Shown here in pieces: positions 1 to 8,363 of a DNA stretch of 23,104 nucleotides. Positions within the stretch are counted from its first letter, which is position 1; each line of letters starts with the position of its first letter. Position numbers and translations under genes: made by a program. The stretch is from Clostridium sp. CAG:590 (GTDB lineage: Bacteria > Bacillota > Clostridia > Lachnospirales > Lachnospiraceae), in contig HF987832.1 in the NCBI GenBank assembly GCA_000431135.1, positions 1 to 23,104 on the forward strand, written 5' to 3'. The notes beneath the pieces were generated by a model. The model was not told the DNA's origin and made no database searches. It was given only the letters and a program-made list of their open reading frames with translations.

Positions 1-40
1 CCCGTGCTTGACAGGTTATGATCAGAAATAGGTGAGCACC

Positions 41-487
41 TCACCACCATACATATTTTGGTTTTTCTTCATCAAATATTTTCCAACGGATCCAGTCATC
101 TACAAAAATACAGACAAGGGAAAGCAACAGCCAGATTGCGGAATAAGCAACACATATCTGTCCTAACAGATTGTAAGGCAGGGACGAATAATCCCATACG
201 TTCCAATGCAGTTTGATGTTAATAATATATCCGGTTACAAATTCTAATATAGTGATAATAAGTGCAGAAAGAATCATCTGACTGACAACAGAAATGCGAA
301 AATGTGACCATTGATTTAATGCACCGCACAATACAAAAGCAAGTCCTCCGCAGAGGATCATGGAAAAGTGGGAACGTTCACGAAAAAGTATTTCTAAATA
401 AAAATAGGTAAAACCACCTACCAAAAATAGAAACAGATACTTTAATATGATATTTGAATAGGATTGCATACCGGTTTTGCGATTCAT
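41..487 (-). CDS. CmpB-like putative ABC transporter permease (PF06541-type membrane protein)
   Basis: The product is about 148 aa with four hydrophobic segments (roughly residues 13-30, 40-57, 65-88 and 107-128). It ends in a motif rich in aromatic and charged residues (FVDDWIRWKIF) that I associate with the CmpB-type family annotated as putative ABC-transporter type IV. The transported substrate and true role of this family are unknown. The reading frame is open up to 610, but I place the start at 487. There the ATG has a GAGGT Shine-Dalgarno about 8 nt upstream on the minus strand, and the longer N-terminus would run through the terminator hairpin at 572-621. A 6-bp palindrome (31-45) overlaps the stop codon, so it may help end transcription, although no T-run follows. 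Family assignment is by recalled similarity and moderately sure. Confidence 0.75.
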   Translation of the reverse strand: MNRKTGMQSYSNIILKYLFLFLVGGFTYFYLEILFRERSHFSMILCGGLAFVLCGALNQWSHFRISVVSQMILSALIITILEFVTGYIINIKLHWNVWDYSSLPYNLLGQICVAYSAIWLLLSLVCIFVDDWIRWKIFDEEKPKYVWW

Positions 488-571
488 TATGAATACCTCA
501 TTTCTTTTGGGTACAAAGTAATTAGAAATATTATTTGAAAGAGAAGAGAGGATTATTCTGGAATTGATTGT

Positions 572-621
572 AAAAAAAGAACTGTTAATTGGGAGAAATG
601 ATTCCCTCATTAACAGTTCTT
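572..621 (-). terminator. Rho-independent terminator of the 77-aa gene
   Basis: A perfect 13-bp stem pairs 577-589 with 609-621. An inner GGGA/TCCC match lies in the loop. On the minus strand it is followed by T7 (572-578 read as T). It lies about 50 nt downstream of the minus-strand stop at 671, so it should end that transcript and separate it from the CmpB-like gene. Confidence 0.85.
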
Positions 622-670
622 ATCATTTAATTCATAAGGAGTCTGAATACTCCCAATAAAATATGTACGC

Positions 671-904
671 TTATGGCTCTAATGGAGTCATCTTAAGACC
701 TTTGTACATCTTTGTGTAGAAACTCATCTCGTCCTGATAAAGAACATATCCTCTGGCACCATCCTTAACGATGTAAGCGTATTTGTTCTTCTGGACGTTC
801 ATGTATAAAACTTCTTCGACATTCAATTCTTTTGCTTTTGCCTTAGCTGTATATACATTAAGTGGTTCTAACTTATATTTCTTAACTGCCTGCTCGACTG
901 TCAT
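671..904 (-). CDS. Small soluble protein of unknown function (77 aa)
   Basis: I do not recognise this protein. It is 77 aa, without a signal peptide or membrane segment. It is rich in lysine, glutamate and tyrosine and starts MTVEQAVKKYKLEPLNVYTA, which suggests a compact soluble fold with an N-terminal helix. The start at 904 is well supported: on the minus strand AGGAGG lies 8 nt upstream. The frame is open to 937, but those codons precede the Shine-Dalgarno. It is a complete monocistronic unit, with a consensus-like promoter at 981-1009 and a strong terminator at 572-621. That makes it a real expressed gene although the function is unknown. Confidence 0.8.
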   Translation of the reverse strand: MTVEQAVKKYKLEPLNVYTAKAKAKELNVEEVLYMNVQKNKYAYIVKDGARGYVLYQDEMSFYTKMYKGLKMTPLEP

Positions 905-980
905 ATGAGACACCTCCTGATAAAAATAATTTGACAAATCGTCATAACTTATTCATAATTATATACGTTCTTTTAATAAT

Positions 981-1009
981 AGTATATTGTTTATTGTACA
1001 CAAAGTCAA
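981..1009 (-). promoter_or_regulatory. Sigma-A-type promoter for the 77-aa gene
   Basis: Read on the minus strand: -35 TTGACT (1004-1009), a 17-bp spacer, -10 TATACT (981-986). The gene starts 77 nt further on. Transcription would diverge from queH. Confidence 0.75.
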
Positions 1010-1093
1010 CTGGTAATTCTGCACAAAAATGCATCAAATTATATAATAGACAAGGTTTTTTGATTGGTGAATATGAATAATATGGAGAAAAAA

Positions 1094-1756
1094 ATGCAAG
1101 CAAATATAAACTTTCAGCTAAAATTGAATCAGGCACTTCAAAAAATTGAACAGACTGCCGAACGGACAGGTGAAGTTCCGACATTGTTATTACACAGTTG
1201 TTGTGCACCGTGTTCTAGTTATGTCTTAGAATATTTAAGCAGATATTTCAGAATAACGATTTATTATTATAATCCCAATATTTCTGAAAAAGATGAGTAT
1301 GATAAAAGGGTTGCAGAGCAAAAACGGTTGATCGGAGAACTTCCGACCCGATATCCGGTATCTTTTATAGAAGGGGAATACTGTACGTCGCAGTTTGACA
1401 ATGCAATAAAGGGATTGGAAAAACTTGGGGAACGAAGCAAAAGATGCTATGCCTGCTATCAGCTTCGATTGCAGAGTACAGCATTATTGGCGAAAGAAAA
1501 GGGGTTTGATTTTTTTACCACGACGTTATCAATCAGTCCATATAAAAATGCACAGTGGTTAAATGAGATTGGAGAACAGTTGATGCAACAACTGGATGTG
1601 GAGTATTTATATGCTGATTTTAAGAAGAAAAACGGATATAAGAGATCGATTGAGTTGTCGGAGCAGTACCATTTATACCGGCAGGATTTTTGTGGATGTA
1701 AATATAGCAAGGAAGAGGAGATTGCACGAAAACAAAAACATGCGTCTGAATCATAA
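1094..1756 (+). CDS. queH: Epoxyqueuosine reductase QueH
   Basis: QueH carries out the last step of queuosine synthesis in tRNA, reducing epoxyqueuosine to queuosine. It is the cobalamin-independent alternative to QueG. Cysteine groups typical of the family (former DUF208) are present: CCAPC near residues 36-40 from the chosen start, a CYAC group mid-protein (about 1447-1460) and FCGC near the C-terminus. These are expected to bind the Fe-S cluster and a second metal. Several in-frame starts exist: TTG at 1064, ATG at 1073 and 1082, and ATG at 1094. I choose 1094 because GGAG (1084-1087) lies 6 nt upstream. The product is then about 220 aa, a usual size for the family. A TATAAT at 1042-1047 could be its -10 box, but no convincing -35 accompanies it. 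No terminator is seen before the carA promoter. Confidence 0.88.
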   Translation: MQANINFQLKLNQALQKIEQTAERTGEVPTLLLHSCCAPCSSYVLEYLSRYFRITIYYYNPNISEKDEYDKRVAEQKRLIGELPTRYPVSFIEGEYCTSQFDNAIKGLEKLGERSKRCYACYQLRLQSTALLAKEKGFDFFTTTLSISPYKNAQWLNEIGEQLMQQLDVEYLYADFKKKNGYKRSIELSEQYHLYRQDFCGCKYSKEEEIARKQKHASES

Positions 1757-1763
1757 AAAGGGG

Positions 1764-1792
1764 TTGCAAAAGAGAAAAAAGTGTGTTAGAAT
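1764..1792 (+). promoter_or_regulatory. Promoter of carAB
   Basis: -35 TTGCAA (1764-1769), a 17-bp spacer, -10 TAGAAT (1787-1792) with an extended TG at 1784-1785. It starts 8 bases after the queH stop. Transcription would begin near 1800 and leave a leader of about 100 nt before carA. Confidence 0.75.
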
Positions 1793-1826
1793 CTTTACAA
1801 TTTGAGAACATATAGAGAAAGAAAAA

Positions 1827-1880
1827 GCCCGCCTATCGGATAAGTATAGGTTTTATTAGTGGTTTTTTTTTTGGGCAAAA
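1827..1880 (+). promoter_or_regulatory. carAB leader with hairpin and T10 tract, possible regulatory element
   Basis: The untranslated leader contains a small hairpin (CCTAT 1832-1836 with ATAGG 1846-1850), then a T-rich stretch and an uninterrupted T10 run at 1863-1872. An outer GCCC (1828-1831) could pair with GGGC (1873-1876). The run lies before the carA Shine-Dalgarno, as an attenuator or a transcript-slippage element would. I do not see a PyrR-binding consensus. A regulatory role is inference only. Confidence 0.35.
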
Positions 1881-1899
1881 ATCGGAAAGGAAGGTACGT

Positions 1900-2973
1900 A
1901 TGAAAGCATTTCTAATCCTGGAAGACGGTCATGTTTTTGAGGGTAAAAGCGTTGGCTGTACAGAAGAAATTATCAGTGAGATTGTATTTAACACATCGAT
2001 GACAGGTTATCTGGAGGTCTTAACAGATCCTTCGTATGCAGGACAGGCAGTGTGTATGACATATCCATTGATTGGTAACTATGGAATCTGTTTTGAAGAT
2101 ATGGAGGCAGATAAGCCTTGGCAGTCCGGCTTTATCACAAGAGAGATTGCAAAGCTTCCAAGTAATTTCAGAAATCAGGAGTCATTAGAGAAGTTCCTTG
2201 TAGATAATAAGATTACCGGAATTGAAGGTGTAGACACCAGAACAATTACCAAGATTCTTAGAGAGAAGGGAACTATGCGTGGAATGATTACGACTGATGA
2301 GAACTATAATCTCGAGGCGGTTATTCCAAAGCTGAAAGAATATGAGATTGGAGATGTCGTTCGACTTACAACCTGTAAAGAGATTCAGCATTTTGAGGGA
2401 GATGGATTCAAGGTTGCAGTTATTGATCTCGGTGCAAAGAAGAATATTATTCGTGAGCTGACAAAGAGAGGTTGCGATGTAACTGTATATCCTTCTTATA
2501 CGAAAGCAGAGACCATTCTGGAAGCAAAACCGGACGGAATTATGTTAACTAATGGACCTGGAGATCCTAAGACCAATGTTGGCGTAATTGAAGAGATTAA
2601 GAAGTTATTTGCAACCAAAGTACCGATTTTTGCAATTTGTTTAGGTCATCAGTTGCTTGCCCTGGCAAATGGTGCAGATACAGAAAAAATGAAATATGGA
2701 CACCGTGGGGCGAACCATCCGGTGAAAGATCTGAAGACTGGAAAGGTATATATTTCTACGCAGAACCACGGATATATGGTGAAAGAATCTACGATTGACC
2801 GTGATATTGCGGAAGTAAGTTTTGTTAATGTGAATGACGGAACTGTAGAGGGTGTTCATTATCTTGGAAAGAATGTTCAGACCGTCCAGTTCCATCCGGA
2901 AGCCTGTGCAGGACCGCTCGATACGAACTATTTGTTTGATGAGTTTATGAATATGATGGAGGTGTCTAAATAA
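1900..2973 (+). CDS. carA: Carbamoyl phosphate synthase small (glutaminase) subunit
   Basis: CarA hydrolyses glutamine and channels ammonia to CarB for carbamoyl phosphate, the precursor of pyrimidines and arginine. The 357-aa product has the CarA N-terminal domain (about 1-130) and a class I glutamine amidotransferase domain (about 170-355). The nucleophile is Cys247 in the ICLGHQ motif, and His332 and Glu334 in the FHPE motif complete the triad. An NGPGDP motif lies upstream, as expected. Length is a little below the E. coli enzyme (about 382 aa), within the family's range. GGAAAGGAAGG precedes the ATG. Its stop overlaps the carB start by one base (TAATG at 2971-2975), indicating an operon with translational coupling. 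Confidence 0.97.
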   Translation: MKAFLILEDGHVFEGKSVGCTEEIISEIVFNTSMTGYLEVLTDPSYAGQAVCMTYPLIGNYGICFEDMEADKPWQSGFITREIAKLPSNFRNQESLEKFLVDNKITGIEGVDTRTITKILREKGTMRGMITTDENYNLEAVIPKLKEYEIGDVVRLTTCKEIQHFEGDGFKVAVIDLGAKKNIIRELTKRGCDVTVYPSYTKAETILEAKPDGIMLTNGPGDPKTNVGVIEEIKKLFATKVPIFAICLGHQLLALANGADTEKMKYGHRGANHPVKDLKTGKVYISTQNHGYMVKESTIDRDIAEVSFVNVNDGTVEGVHYLGKNVQTVQFHPEACAGPLDTNYLFDEFMNMMEVSK

Positions 2974-5900
2974 TGCCAAAGAATCCGAATATTAAGAAGG
3001 TTATAGTTATTGGTTCCGGTCCTATCGTAATCGGACAGGCTGCAGAGTTTGATTATGCCGGTACACAGGCATGTCGTGCGTTAAGAGAAGAGGGGATTTT
3101 CGTTATTCTGATCAATTCCAATCCGGCAACGATCATGACGGACAAGAACATTGCAGATGAAGTATATATTGAGCCTTTGACACCTGAGATCGTGAAAAAG
3201 GTTATTATGAAAGAAAAGCCAGATAGTATTTTACCTACATTAGGTGGTCAGGCAGCATTGAATATTGCCATGGAACTGGAAGAGTCCGGTTTCCTGCGTC
3301 AGCATAATGTGCGTTTAATTGGTACTTCTGCTAAAACGATCAAGAAAGCGGAGGATCGTGACGAGTTCAAGAAGACAATGGAAAAGATCGGTGAACCGAT
3401 CGCTCCATCGAAGGTTGTTACGAATGTAGAAGATGGATTAGATTTCGTTAAGGTAATCGGTTATCCGGCAGTTCTTCGTCCTGCGTATACATTAGGTGGT
3501 TCCGGTGGTGGTATTGCCGCAAATGAAGAAGAGTTTATTGAGATTCTGGAAAATGGTCTTCGATTATCACGTGTTGGTCAGGTTCTGGTTGAACGTTGTA
3601 TTGCAGGCTGGAAAGAGATTGAGTATGAGGTAATGCGGGATGCAAATGGTACCGGTATCTGTGTTTGTAATATGGAGAATTTAGATCCAGTTGGAGTGCA
3701 TACCGGTGATTCCATCGTTGTAGCTCCTTCTCAGACATTAGCAGATAAAGAGTATCAGATGTTGAGAAGTTCAGCATTGAATATTATTTCTGAATTAAAG
3801 ATCACTGGTGGCTGTAACGTACAGTTTGCATTGAATCCGGATTCGTTTGAATATTGCGTTATCGAGGTTAATCCTCGTGTAAGCCGTTCTTCTGCATTGG
3901 CATCAAAGGCAACCGGATACCCAATCGCAAAAGTATCTGCAAAGATTGCGTTAGGATATCATTTGGACGAGATCAAGAATGCAATTACCGGTAAGACTTA
4001 TGCAAGTTTTGAGCCTGCACTTGATTACTGTGTTGTTAAGATTCCAAGACTTCCATTTGATAAGTTCATTAAGGCGAGCCGTAAGCTGACAACTCAGATG
4101 AAGGCGACCGGTGAGGTTATGAGTATCTGTACGAACTTTGAGGGCGCTTTGATGAAGGCACTTCGTTCTTTGGAACAACATGTGAACAGTCTGATTTATG
4201 AAGATCTTGGAGAACGTCCGATTGAGGAGATTCACGAAGAGTTACATCGTGTGGATGACCGTCGTATCTTCGTAGTGGCAGAGGCAATCCGTCGTGGTAT
4301 TACATTAGAAGAGATTCAGAATATTACAAAGATTGATCTGTGGTTCTTAGATAAGATTGAGAATATTGTCAACATGGAGAAACGTCTTGCAACGGAAGAG
4401 TTGACGAAAGAATTAATGTTTGAGGCAAAGCGTATTGAGTTCCCGGATGAAGTGATCGCACAGATTACAGGCAAGACAAAGGAAGAGATTCATGATCTTC
4501 GCTTCTCTTATGATATTCATCCGGCATATAAGATGGTTGATACCTGTGCGGCAGAGTTTGAGGCAAGTACACCATATTATTATTCATGCTATGATGGTGA
4601 GTGTGAGGTAGATGCAACCCGTACGAGAAAGAAAGTATTGGTATTAGGTTCCGGACCGATCCGTATCGGACAGGGTATTGAGTTCGACTTCTGTTCTGTA
4701 CACAGTACGTGGGCGCTTTCAGAGAGTGGTTACGAGACGATCATTATTAACAATAACCCGGAGACAGTAAGTACAGACTTTGATATTGCAGATAAATTGT
4801 ATTTCGAGCCGTTGACAGCAGAAGATGTAGAAGCAGTTGTGAATCTGGAGAAACCGGATGGAGCGGTTGTGCAGTTTGGTGGTCAGACAGCAATCAAACT
4901 GACAGAGGATCTGCTTAAGATGGGTGTACCGATTCTTGGTACTTCCGCTGAGAATGTAGATGCGGCTGAAGATAGAGAATTATTTGACGAGATTCTCGAG
5001 AAATGCTGTATTCCAAGACCAGCAGGTAAGACAGTATTTACCTGCGAAGAAGCATTAGAGGCTGCTAATGAGTTAGGTTATCCGGTACTTGTAAGACCAT
5101 CTTATGTATTAGGTGGACAGGGTATGCAGATTGCAATCAGCGATGAAGATATCGTTGAGTTTATGGATATAATCAACCGTACGGTTCAGGAGCATCCGAT
5201 CTTAGTAGATAAGTACCTGATGGGTAAAGAGGTTGAGGTAGATGCAGTATGTGATGGCGAGGATATCCTGATTCCGGGTATCATGGAGCATGTAGAGCGT
5301 GCAGGTATCCATTCCGGTGATAGTATTTCCGTATACCCAGCCAGAAGTCTTTCTGACAAGGTGAAGAGAGTATTAGAGGATTATACCAGAAAGCTTGCAA
5401 CGAGCCTGCATGTTATCGGTCTGATCAATATTCAGTTCATTGTATATCAGGATGAGGTATATGTCATTGAGGTGAATCCACGTTCATCCAGAACGGTGCC
5501 ATATATCAGTAAGGTAACTGGTATTCCGATTGTTGACCTTGCTTCTAAGGTAATTATCGGTGAGAAGATCCGTAATCTCGGTTATGAGCCGGGCTTACAG
5601 CCGGAGAGTGAGTATTATGCGGTTAAGATGCCGGTATTCTCCTTTGAGAAGCTGCGTGGAGCTGAGATCAGCCTTGGACCTGAGATGAAATCAACCGGTG
5701 AGTGCTTAGGTATTGCTAAGGACTTTAATGAAGCTTTATATAAGGCATTCCTTGGCAACGGAGTGGATCTTCCAAAGCATAAAAAGATGGTACTTACCGT
5801 AAAGGATTCGGATAAATTAGATGCCGTTGAGATTGGCAAGCGTTTTGCAGCGTTGGGATATGAGATCTATTCAACAAGAAGTACCTGTCGTGTATTAAAC

Positions 5901-6170
5901 GAAAACGGTATTCCTGCAAAGCCGATTAACAAGGTAGAACAGCCATCTCCAAACCTGTTAGACTTAATCTTAAGCCATGAGATTGATCTGGTTATAGATA
6001 CACCGGCACAGGGTATTGAGCGAAGCAAGGATGGATTTATTATCCGTCGTCATGCAATTGAGACAGGTGTTACGGTGCTTACCAGCTTAGATACAGCAGA
6101 TGCATTGCTTACTTCATTAGAGAAAGCAAACAAAGAGCATTTAACGTTGGTAGATATCTGTAAGTTGTAA
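2973..6170 (+). CDS. carB: Carbamoyl phosphate synthase large subunit
   Basis: CarB makes carbamoyl phosphate from bicarbonate, two ATP and ammonia supplied by CarA. The 1065-aa protein has the standard duplicated layout. An N-terminal carboxyphosphate half (about 1-400) begins with an IGSGPIVIGQAAEFDYAG motif. A linking oligomerisation region follows. The second ATP-grasp half (about 550-930) begins with the sister motif LGSGPIRIGQGIEFDF. A C-terminal MGS-like allosteric domain (about 935-1065) is present. All domains are intact and the length is normal. GGAGG at 2958-2962 inside the end of carA provides the ribosome binding site, 10 nt before the ATG. A strong terminator follows 20 nt after the stop. 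The presence of both carA and carB in a stand-alone operon suggests one enzyme serving both pathways, but pyr or arg genes are not visible here. Confidence 0.98.
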   Translation: MPKNPNIKKVIVIGSGPIVIGQAAEFDYAGTQACRALREEGIFVILINSNPATIMTDKNIADEVYIEPLTPEIVKKVIMKEKPDSILPTLGGQAALNIAMELEESGFLRQHNVRLIGTSAKTIKKAEDRDEFKKTMEKIGEPIAPSKVVTNVEDGLDFVKVIGYPAVLRPAYTLGGSGGGIAANEEEFIEILENGLRLSRVGQVLVERCIAGWKEIEYEVMRDANGTGICVCNMENLDPVGVHTGDSIVVAPSQTLADKEYQMLRSSALNIISELKITGGCNVQFALNPDSFEYCVIEVNPRVSRSSALASKATGYPIAKVSAKIALGYHLDEIKNAITGKTYASFEPALDYCVVKIPRLPFDKFIKASRKLTTQMKATGEVMSICTNFEGALMKALRSLEQHVNSLIYEDLGERPIEEIHEELHRVDDRRIFVVAEAIRRGITLEEIQNITKIDLWFLDKIENIVNMEKRLATEELTKELMFEAKRIEFPDEVIAQITGKTKEEIHDLRFSYDIHPAYKMVDTCAAEFEASTPYYYSCYDGECEVDATRTRKKVLVLGSGPIRIGQGIEFDFCSVHSTWALSESGYETIIINNNPETVSTDFDIADKLYFEPLTAEDVEAVVNLEKPDGAVVQFGGQTAIKLTEDLLKMGVPILGTSAENVDAAEDRELFDEILEKCCIPRPAGKTVFTCEEALEAANELGYPVLVRPSYVLGGQGMQIAISDEDIVEFMDIINRTVQEHPILVDKYLMGKEVEVDAVCDGEDILIPGIMEHVERAGIHSGDSISVYPARSLSDKVKRVLEDYTRKLATSLHVIGLINIQFIVYQDEVYVIEVNPRSSRTVPYISKVTGIPIVDLASKVIIGEKIRNLGYEPGLQPESEYYAVKMPVFSFEKLRGAEISLGPEMKSTGECLGIAKDFNEALYKAFLGNGVDLPKHKKMVLTVKDSDKLDAVEIGKRFAALGYEIYSTRSTCRVLNENGIPAKPINKVEQPSPNLLDLILSHEIDLVIDTPAQGIERSKDGFIIRRHAIETGVTVLTSLDTADALLTSLEKANKEHLTLVDICKL

Positions 6171-6190
6171 CAGGTATTATAAGGCGTATT

Positions 6191-6236
6191 AGAATTGCGG
6201 AAGAAACAGTATGTGAATTCCGCAATTCTTTGTTTT
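6191..6236 (+). terminator. Rho-independent terminator after carB
   Basis: Perfect 12-bp stem: 6191-6202 (AGAATTGCGGAA) with 6218-6229. A 15-nt loop separates the arms, and TTGTTTTG follows. Confidence 0.85.
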
Positions 6237-6328
6237 GAGGATGAAAGTAATTGTGAATGGATATATTTCAGTATCTATGTACCAATTTGCAAGGATCCGT
6301 TATCAGGAGAAGAAAAGGAGAACAAAGT

Positions 6329-7492
6329 ATGGTTGTAGAACCTAAAGTAAAAGGATTTATCTGTACAACAGCGCATCCGGTTGGCTGTAAGAAGAATGTG
6401 GAGTCACAGATTGCGTATGTGAAAAAACAAGGTGCAATTGCAGGAGCAAAAAAGGTTTTGGTGATAGGCTCTTCTACCGGATATGGATTAGCATCTAGAA
6501 TTACGGCAGCATTTGGCATGGGTGCAGCCACAATTGGTGTCTATTTTGACAAGCCGGCAAGTGGTAAGCGTACTGCGACACCGGGATATTATAATACACA
6601 GGCATTTGATGAAGCGGCAGCACAGGCAGGAATCTATACCAAATCTGTCAATGGTGATGCATTTTCTGTTGAGGTAAAGCAGCAGGTGATTGATCTGATA
6701 CGTAAGGATCTGGGAAAGGTGGATCTGGTTGTCTATTCATTGGCATCCCCAAGAAGAACAACGGCGGATGGAACAACATACTCATCCTGCTTGAAGACCG
6801 TGGGAGAGCCATTTACCCAGAAGAATTGGAATCTGCGGGACAATACGATTGGAGAGGCAACAATCTCCTGTGCTAACGAAGAAGAAATTCAGTCAACAAT
6901 CAAGGTTATGGGCGGTGAAGACTGGATGGATTGGATTCAGGCATTAGACGAAGCAGGAGTATTGGAAGAACATGCGAAGACACTTGCATATTCGTATATT
7001 GGACCAACACTGACATATCCAATCTATCATGATGGTACGATCGGACAGGCGAAGAATCATTTGTCTAAGACTGCAATAGAGATTACAAAAGAGTATAAGA
7101 CACATGATATTGAGGCATATGTATCTGTCAATAAAGCTTTGGTAACACAGGCAAGTGCAGCAATTCCGGTTGTTCCATTATATCTTTCTGTCTTATATAA
7201 GGTGATGAAAGAAAAGAATCTGCATGAGGGCTGTATCGAGCAGATGTACCGCTTGTACAACGAGAATGTATATGGTACGGATGGTGTAAAGACACAGCAG
7301 GATGGTATGATCCATGTAGATGACTGGGAAATGCGGGAAGATGTCCAGAAAGAAGTTATGGATATCTGGAAGGAGATCAATAGTGATAATCTGTTGCAGG
7401 TGGCAGATACGGAAGGATATTGGAATGATTTCTATCAGATGTTTGGATTCCGGGTGGAAGGTGTTGATTATACACAGGACGTACCCGTATAA
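6329..7492 (+). CDS. fabV: Trans-2-enoyl-ACP/CoA reductase, FabV type
   Basis: FabV is an NADH-dependent enoyl reductase of the short-chain dehydrogenase superfamily. It performs the final reduction in fatty acid elongation, and close relatives reduce crotonyl-CoA (Ter). The 387-aa protein shows the family N-terminus (KVKGFICTTAHPVGC), a cofactor-binding GSSTGYGLASR near residues 50-60, a YSLASPRRT segment, and the diagnostic Y-x8-K catalytic pair Tyr233/Lys242. The frame is open from 6257. I start at 6329 because AAGGAG (6315-6320) is 8 nt upstream and homologues begin near this Met. It stands alone, away from a fab cluster, after the carB terminator. Whether it acts in lipid synthesis or butyrate-type metabolism cannot be told from sequence. 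FabV enzymes are known to resist triclosan. No ordinary terminator follows; the long palindrome starts 15 bases after the stop. Confidence 0.93.
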   Translation: MVVEPKVKGFICTTAHPVGCKKNVESQIAYVKKQGAIAGAKKVLVIGSSTGYGLASRITAAFGMGAATIGVYFDKPASGKRTATPGYYNTQAFDEAAAQAGIYTKSVNGDAFSVEVKQQVIDLIRKDLGKVDLVVYSLASPRRTTADGTTYSSCLKTVGEPFTQKNWNLRDNTIGEATISCANEEEIQSTIKVMGGEDWMDWIQALDEAGVLEEHAKTLAYSYIGPTLTYPIYHDGTIGQAKNHLSKTAIEITKEYKTHDIEAYVSVNKALVTQASAAIPVVPLYLSVLYKVMKEKNLHEGCIEQMYRLYNENVYGTDGVKTQQDGMIHVDDWEMREDVQKEVMDIWKEINSDNLLQVADTEGYWNDFYQMFGFRVEGVDYTQDVPV

Positions 7493-7506
7493 ATTCTTTT
7501 ACCCTT

Positions 7507-7860
7507 GCACAGCGTAAGTGAGGACGGGACGCGCATGTTGAAGGTTGTGTACCCGGCTTTTGGGTGGTGTCATGTTGCAGCAGGCACACTTGCGTTACGA
7601 CTCGCACGCAGCAGACACTAATGCTCCTTATAATAAGCGAACTCACGCAAAATAGGATATGGATTTCTAAATGTATCTACGAATTATACGTATATATTTT
7701 TAATCCATATCCTATTTTGGTTCGTTCTGCTTATTACTACGTCGCAAAGTGCTGGCGTGCTCCACGTACCTGCTTGCAATCATGACAGACCACCCAAAGC
7801 CGGGATCTACTTTTTATGTACATGTGCTGTGTATCACAAAATTATCCTTACTTGCTGTGC
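7507..7860. repeat. 354-bp imperfect palindrome (two 159-nt inverted arms)
   Basis: The arms 7507-7665 and 7702-7860 are imperfect inverted copies of each other, both exactly 159 nt, around a 36-nt AT-rich centre. The innermost 17 bp are perfect (7649-7665 with 7702-7718). Further matching blocks run to the outer ends. They include TAATAAGC with GAAC, GCACGC plus AGCA, AGCAGG, GTCATG, TGGGTGGT, CCCGGCTT, GCACATG/GCGCATG, and GCACAGC at the extreme ends. By eye identity is about 70-75 percent with several small indels that balance. The loop holds its own palindrome TATACGTATA. Only short ORFs cross it and none looks like a protein. It could be a MITE-like or inverted-duplicated element, or a structured RNA in the fabV 3' region. 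I do not recognise a described family. Confidence 0.8.
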
Positions 7861-7935
7861 TTATCGCCACACCCGAAGCCATATTAGAAGTTGGGTCGAT
7901 GACTGTAAATGCATATGTGTGATTAAAAACATTCA

Positions 7936-7978
7936 AAAAGCGACTCATGATTACATTCTATTATCATGAGTCGCTTTT
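7936..7978 (-). terminator. Strong terminator, probably of the 46-aa gene (bidirectional)
   Basis: A perfect 16-bp stem pairs 7936-7951 with 7963-7978 around an 11-nt loop. On the minus strand the T tail is T5 followed by GAATG and T5, better than on the plus strand (T4 then AAATA). It lies 44 nt past the minus-strand stop at 8022. It may also stop fabV read-through from the other side. Confidence 0.75.
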
Positions 7979-8021
7979 AAATAATGCTCAAATATATTGC
8001 AAACGTATGTATGTTAAATAT

Positions 8022-8162
8022 TTAGTGAAAAATAGTATACACAAATCTTCCGAAATTCTCACCATTGCAAAATGAGAGGTAAGAAATAAATGCAAAGAAT
8101 AAAACAATAATAATCTTTTTCATATGGTTAGGTTCACTAATCCAAGTCATTAGTTTGTTCAT
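8022..8162 (-). CDS. Small single-span membrane protein (46 aa), unknown function
   Basis: This short gene encodes a 46-aa product beginning MNKLMTWISEPNHMKKIIIV. One hydrophobic helix follows two lysines (about residues 17-33, ending SYLSFC), and the tail is GENFGRFVYTIFH. The layout suggests a single membrane span with a short N-terminal amphipathic part. Support for a real gene: on the minus strand AGGTGA lies 6 nt before the ATG, the frame has a membrane-protein-like composition, and a strong terminator sits 44 nt after the stop. A clean promoter is not obvious upstream. I do not recognise a named family. An N-terminal helix with Cys and Gly after a hydrophobic core raises the possibility of a signalling peptide precursor, but no processing partner (such as AgrB) is nearby. 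Confidence 0.6.
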   Translation of the reverse strand: MNKLMTWISEPNHMKKIIIVLFFAFISYLSFCNGENFGRFVYTIFH

Positions 8163-8363
8163 ATTGAATCACCTGACTTTCCCTTCGATATTTATAAGTA
8201 GTGTATAGAACTAAATGCTATGTTTCTATTTTTGATATTCTAAACTTAATTCGAAAATTATTTTAACATAAAATATAACTGTGTGCAATGCTTTTTGAAA
8301 TTATGAGCTATATTGCATGTGAAAGCAAGAATATGTATTTTTATTATATGCTTATGTTGTATA

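Noticed and set aside
8..13. TTGACA near the window start as a plus-strand promoter
   Set aside because: No fitting -10 box at 16-18 bp and no plus-strand gene follows.
488..610. Longer N-terminus for the CmpB-like protein
   Set aside because: It runs through a clear terminator hairpin and has no Shine-Dalgarno, while the ATG at 487 has one.
7564..7969. Open frames of 70-73 codons on the plus strand across the long palindrome
   Set aside because: They have no ribosome binding sites, odd amino-acid content (many Cys, Tyr and His) and are explained by the inverted repeat.
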